Positions 3,464 to 5,123 of a DNA stretch of 5,123 nucleotides are shown piece by piece. Positions within the stretch are counted from its first letter, which is position 1. Each line of letters starts with the position of its first letter. The notes beneath the pieces were generated by a model. The model searched no databases, was not told the origin of the DNA, and saw only the letters and a program-made list of their open reading frames with translations. Source of the stretch: a bacterium (GTDB taxonomy: Bacteria > BMS3Abin14). The stretch is taken from NCBI GenBank assembly GCA_022865845.1, contig JALHUC010000157.1:1-5123 (forward strand), given 5' to 3'. The translations under genes and the position numbers were made by a program.

Positions 3464-5123
3464 GAGGGACACACGGGAACGGATGCAGGTGGGACGCCAC
3501 TGTTCGATCCCGTATCCGCTTCCTCGGTTTTTTCCTTACCTTCCTGCTGATCCTGCCGGCGGGAAAGGCCTTTTATCTTCAAATACACGAGCGGGATGCC
3601 TTAAGGGACCGCGCCAGCCGCCAGAGCCAGATGGTAGAGAAGGTAAATCCGCGCCGCGGCGCGATCCTGGACCGTAACGGTCAGCCTCTCGCTATAAGTG
3701 TTCCAGTCCCCTCCATATACGCTGTAAGAGAGAAGATTGAAAACAAGTCCCTGGCAGCCCGTGAACTGGCGCCCATACTGGATCTGAGTCCCGATGCACT
3801 TATGAACAGGATGGACAGGGGAAGCGGATTTGTGTGGCTCAAGAGGAAAGTTGATCCTGATGTTGCCGACCGGGTCAAAGAAGCAGACATCAAAGGGGTC
3901 GGCATCAGGACCGAATCGAAAAGGTACTATCCCAACAGCGATCTGGCGGGTGCTGTACTGGGATTTGTCGGTACCGACGGGGGGCTGGAAGGCCTTGAGT
4001 CCTCCCTTGAAGAACACCTGAGGGGGGGGGGTGGCATCCGAATCCTCAACCTTGATGCCCGTGGGAAGGTGATGACCTCAGCCCAGCCATGGGAGACCTA
4101 CCCGGCTGCCGGATCCACCGTCCACCTGACTCTGGACCGGAACATACAGTTTTTCACCGAGCAGAGCCTTAGAGAGGGAAGCTCCAGGGCCGGAGCTGTA
4201 TCCGGTACCGCTATCATCCTGGAAACGGCCACAGGGAAGGTCCTTGCCATGGCCAGCTATCCGGGCTTTAACCCTAACGATTTTGGCCGCTACGGACAGA
4301 CGTCTTTCCGAAACCAGGGTCTGACGTCAGTATACGAGCCGGGCTCCACGTTCAAGGTCATTACTATAGCTGCGGCCCTTGAGGACAAAGTCTTTGATGA
4401 AATGGACATCCTGTTCTGCAACAACGGCAGGTTCCCGGTGGCCGATGTGGTCATCAACGACCATGTACCTCATGGCTGGCTCACTCTCATGGGGATCATT
4501 CGTAAATCCAGCAACATCGGCGCGAGCAAAGTAGGAATTGAACTGGGACGAGAGCGGCTGGGCAAGTATGTCAAGAGTTTCGGGTTCGGGGAGAAGGCGG
4601 GAATCCTGCTCCCGGGGGAAGGAAAAGGGATCCTCAGGAGTGAGAAGGAGTGGACCCAGGTGGACCTTGCAAATATTTCCTTCGGGCAGGGTCTTGGGGT
4701 GACGCCGATACAGATGGTGAGCGCAGTGAACGCCCTTGCCACCGGTGGTGAACTTCTGCGCCCTTATCTCGTGTCGCAGATCACCTCGCCCTCCGGAGAG
4801 TTGATCCTTCAAAATCGACCGGGAATAGTTAGAAGAGTTGTCAGTGAGGAAACAGCCCGGAAGGTGACCCGGATGATGGAAACCGTTACGCAGCCGGGTG
4901 GTTCGGGAACAAAAGCTGCCGTAAAGGGGTTCCAGGTTGCCGGTAAAACCGGCACGGCCCAGAAGTTTGATCTTAAGCAGGGCGCCTACTCCAGTGAGGC
5001 GTTAATCGCATCATTCGTCGGTTTCGCCCCCTCACAAAATCCGGCAATCACCGCCATCGTCATCGTTGATGAACCGAAGGAGGATACATACGGGGGTGTG
5101 GTGGCGGCGCCTATATGGGCTGA
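3460..5123 (+). CDS. ftsI: Septal peptidoglycan transpeptidase FtsI / PBP (3' end outside window)
   Basis: FtsI (class B penicillin-binding protein) cross-links septal peptidoglycan in the periplasm, in complex with FtsW. 554 residues are visible and the frame is still open. The order is: a basic cytoplasmic N-terminus, a transmembrane anchor (about 21-38, FLGFFLTFLLILPAGKAF), the class B motif RRGAILDRNG (65-74), the dimerisation-domain segment GFVGTDGGLEGLE (168-180), and the transpeptidase domain with SxxK (S296-T-F-K299, after YEPG), SxN (S350-S-N352) and KTGTAQ (496-501). All catalytic motifs are intact, so the enzyme should be active. The start ATG overlaps the ftsL TGA (ATGA), indicating coupled translation. 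A run of ten G (4022-4031) encodes part of RGGGG (188-192). A C-terminal PASTA domain, as in SpoVD-type proteins, cannot be judged. Confidence 0.95.
   Translation, partial: MRGTHGNGCRWDATVRSRIRFLGFFLTFLLILPAGKAFYLQIHERDALRDRASRQSQMVEKVNPRRGAILDRNGQPLAISVPVPSIYAVREKIENKSLAARELAPILDLSPDALMNRMDRGSGFVWLKRKVDPDVADRVKEADIKGVGIRTESKRYYPNSDLAGAVLGFVGTDGGLEGLESSLEEHLRGGGGIRILNLDARGKVMTSAQPWETYPAAGSTVHLTLDRNIQFFTEQSLREGSSRAGAVSGTAIILETATGKVLAMASYPGFNPNDFGRYGQTSFRNQGLTSVYEPGSTFKVITIAAALEDKVFDEMDILFCNNGRFPVADVVINDHVPHGWLTLMGIIRKSSNIGASKVGIELGRERLGKYVKSFGFGEKAGILLPGEGKGILRSEKEWTQVDLANISFGQGLGVTPIQMVSAVNALATGGELLRPYLVSQITSPSGELILQNRPGIVRRVVSEETARKVTRMMETVTQPGGSGTKAAVKGFQVAGKTGTAQKFDLKQGAYSSEALIASFVGFAPSQNPAITAIVIVDEPKEDTYGGVVAAPIWA
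4022..4031 (+). repeat. Homopolymer of ten G inside ftsI
   Basis: Ten consecutive G residues encode part of Arg-Gly-Gly-Gly-Gly at residues 188-192. The reading frame is correct on both sides, with class B motifs upstream and downstream. A tract this long is prone to polymerase slippage, and also to sequencing error. Loss or gain of one G would put the transpeptidase domain out of frame. Confidence 0.95.

Noticed and set aside
4327..4812. 161-codon minus-strand ORF
   Set aside because: It is antisense to the transpeptidase domain of ftsI and shows no motif of its own.
5121..5123. TGA at the window end as the ftsI stop
   Set aside because: It is out of frame: the ftsI codon is GCT (5119-5121), followed by an incomplete GA-. 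The gene continues beyond the window.

Overview
The window is the front end of a division and cell wall (dcw) cluster, preceded by about 1.4 kb of unusually structured non-coding DNA. The cluster, all on the + strand, reads mraZ (1619-2071), rsmH/mraW (2108-3058), ftsL (3140-3463) and ftsI (3460 to beyond the window end). The gene order, the form of the proteins (for example the Cys-rich insert of RsmH), a sigma-54 promoter with an IHF-like site, and the abundance of 7-nt tandem repeats suggest a Gram-negative bacterium, possibly a deltaproteobacterial (Desulfobacterota-like) lineage. That placement is inference only.

Region 1-188 holds the 3' end of an unrecognised membrane-protein gene and a textbook intrinsic terminator. 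Region 189-649 has no credible gene but contains a perfect 11-bp hairpin, a pair of 19-bp direct repeats and a 20-bp imperfect inverted repeat. Region 650-1091 looks like a complete sigma-54 control module: alternating GACA/TGTC half-sites (650-681), a consensus IHF site (751-763), a -24/-12 promoter (790-805), a ribosome binding site and a 35-codon ORF for a hydrophobic peptide (874-981). A hairpin-rich, C-rich 3' region follows. Region 1100-1400 is a mosaic of 7-nt tandem repeats with different units, including 11 perfect copies of TACCCAG.

The dcw operon starts from a near-consensus sigma-70 promoter (TTGACA, 17 bp, TATATT). Its start site is overlapped by three GTGGK repeats at exact 10-bp spacing, the expected operator of the MraZ repressor encoded by the first gene. 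RsmH methylates 16S rRNA C1402. FtsL and FtsI are inner-membrane divisome proteins: FtsL works with FtsB/FtsQ, and FtsI is the septal peptidoglycan transpeptidase. ftsL and ftsI overlap by ATGA. By contrast, the rsmH-ftsL gap is filled by two further 7-nt repeat arrays, one of which contains the rsmH stop codon, and ftsL has no clear ribosome binding site.

The genes themselves are ordinary. The points most worth a second look are the sigma-54/IHF/enhancer module driving an orphan 35-aa peptide or small RNA, the family of heptameric repeats that has entered the operon, and a 10-G homopolymer inside ftsI.
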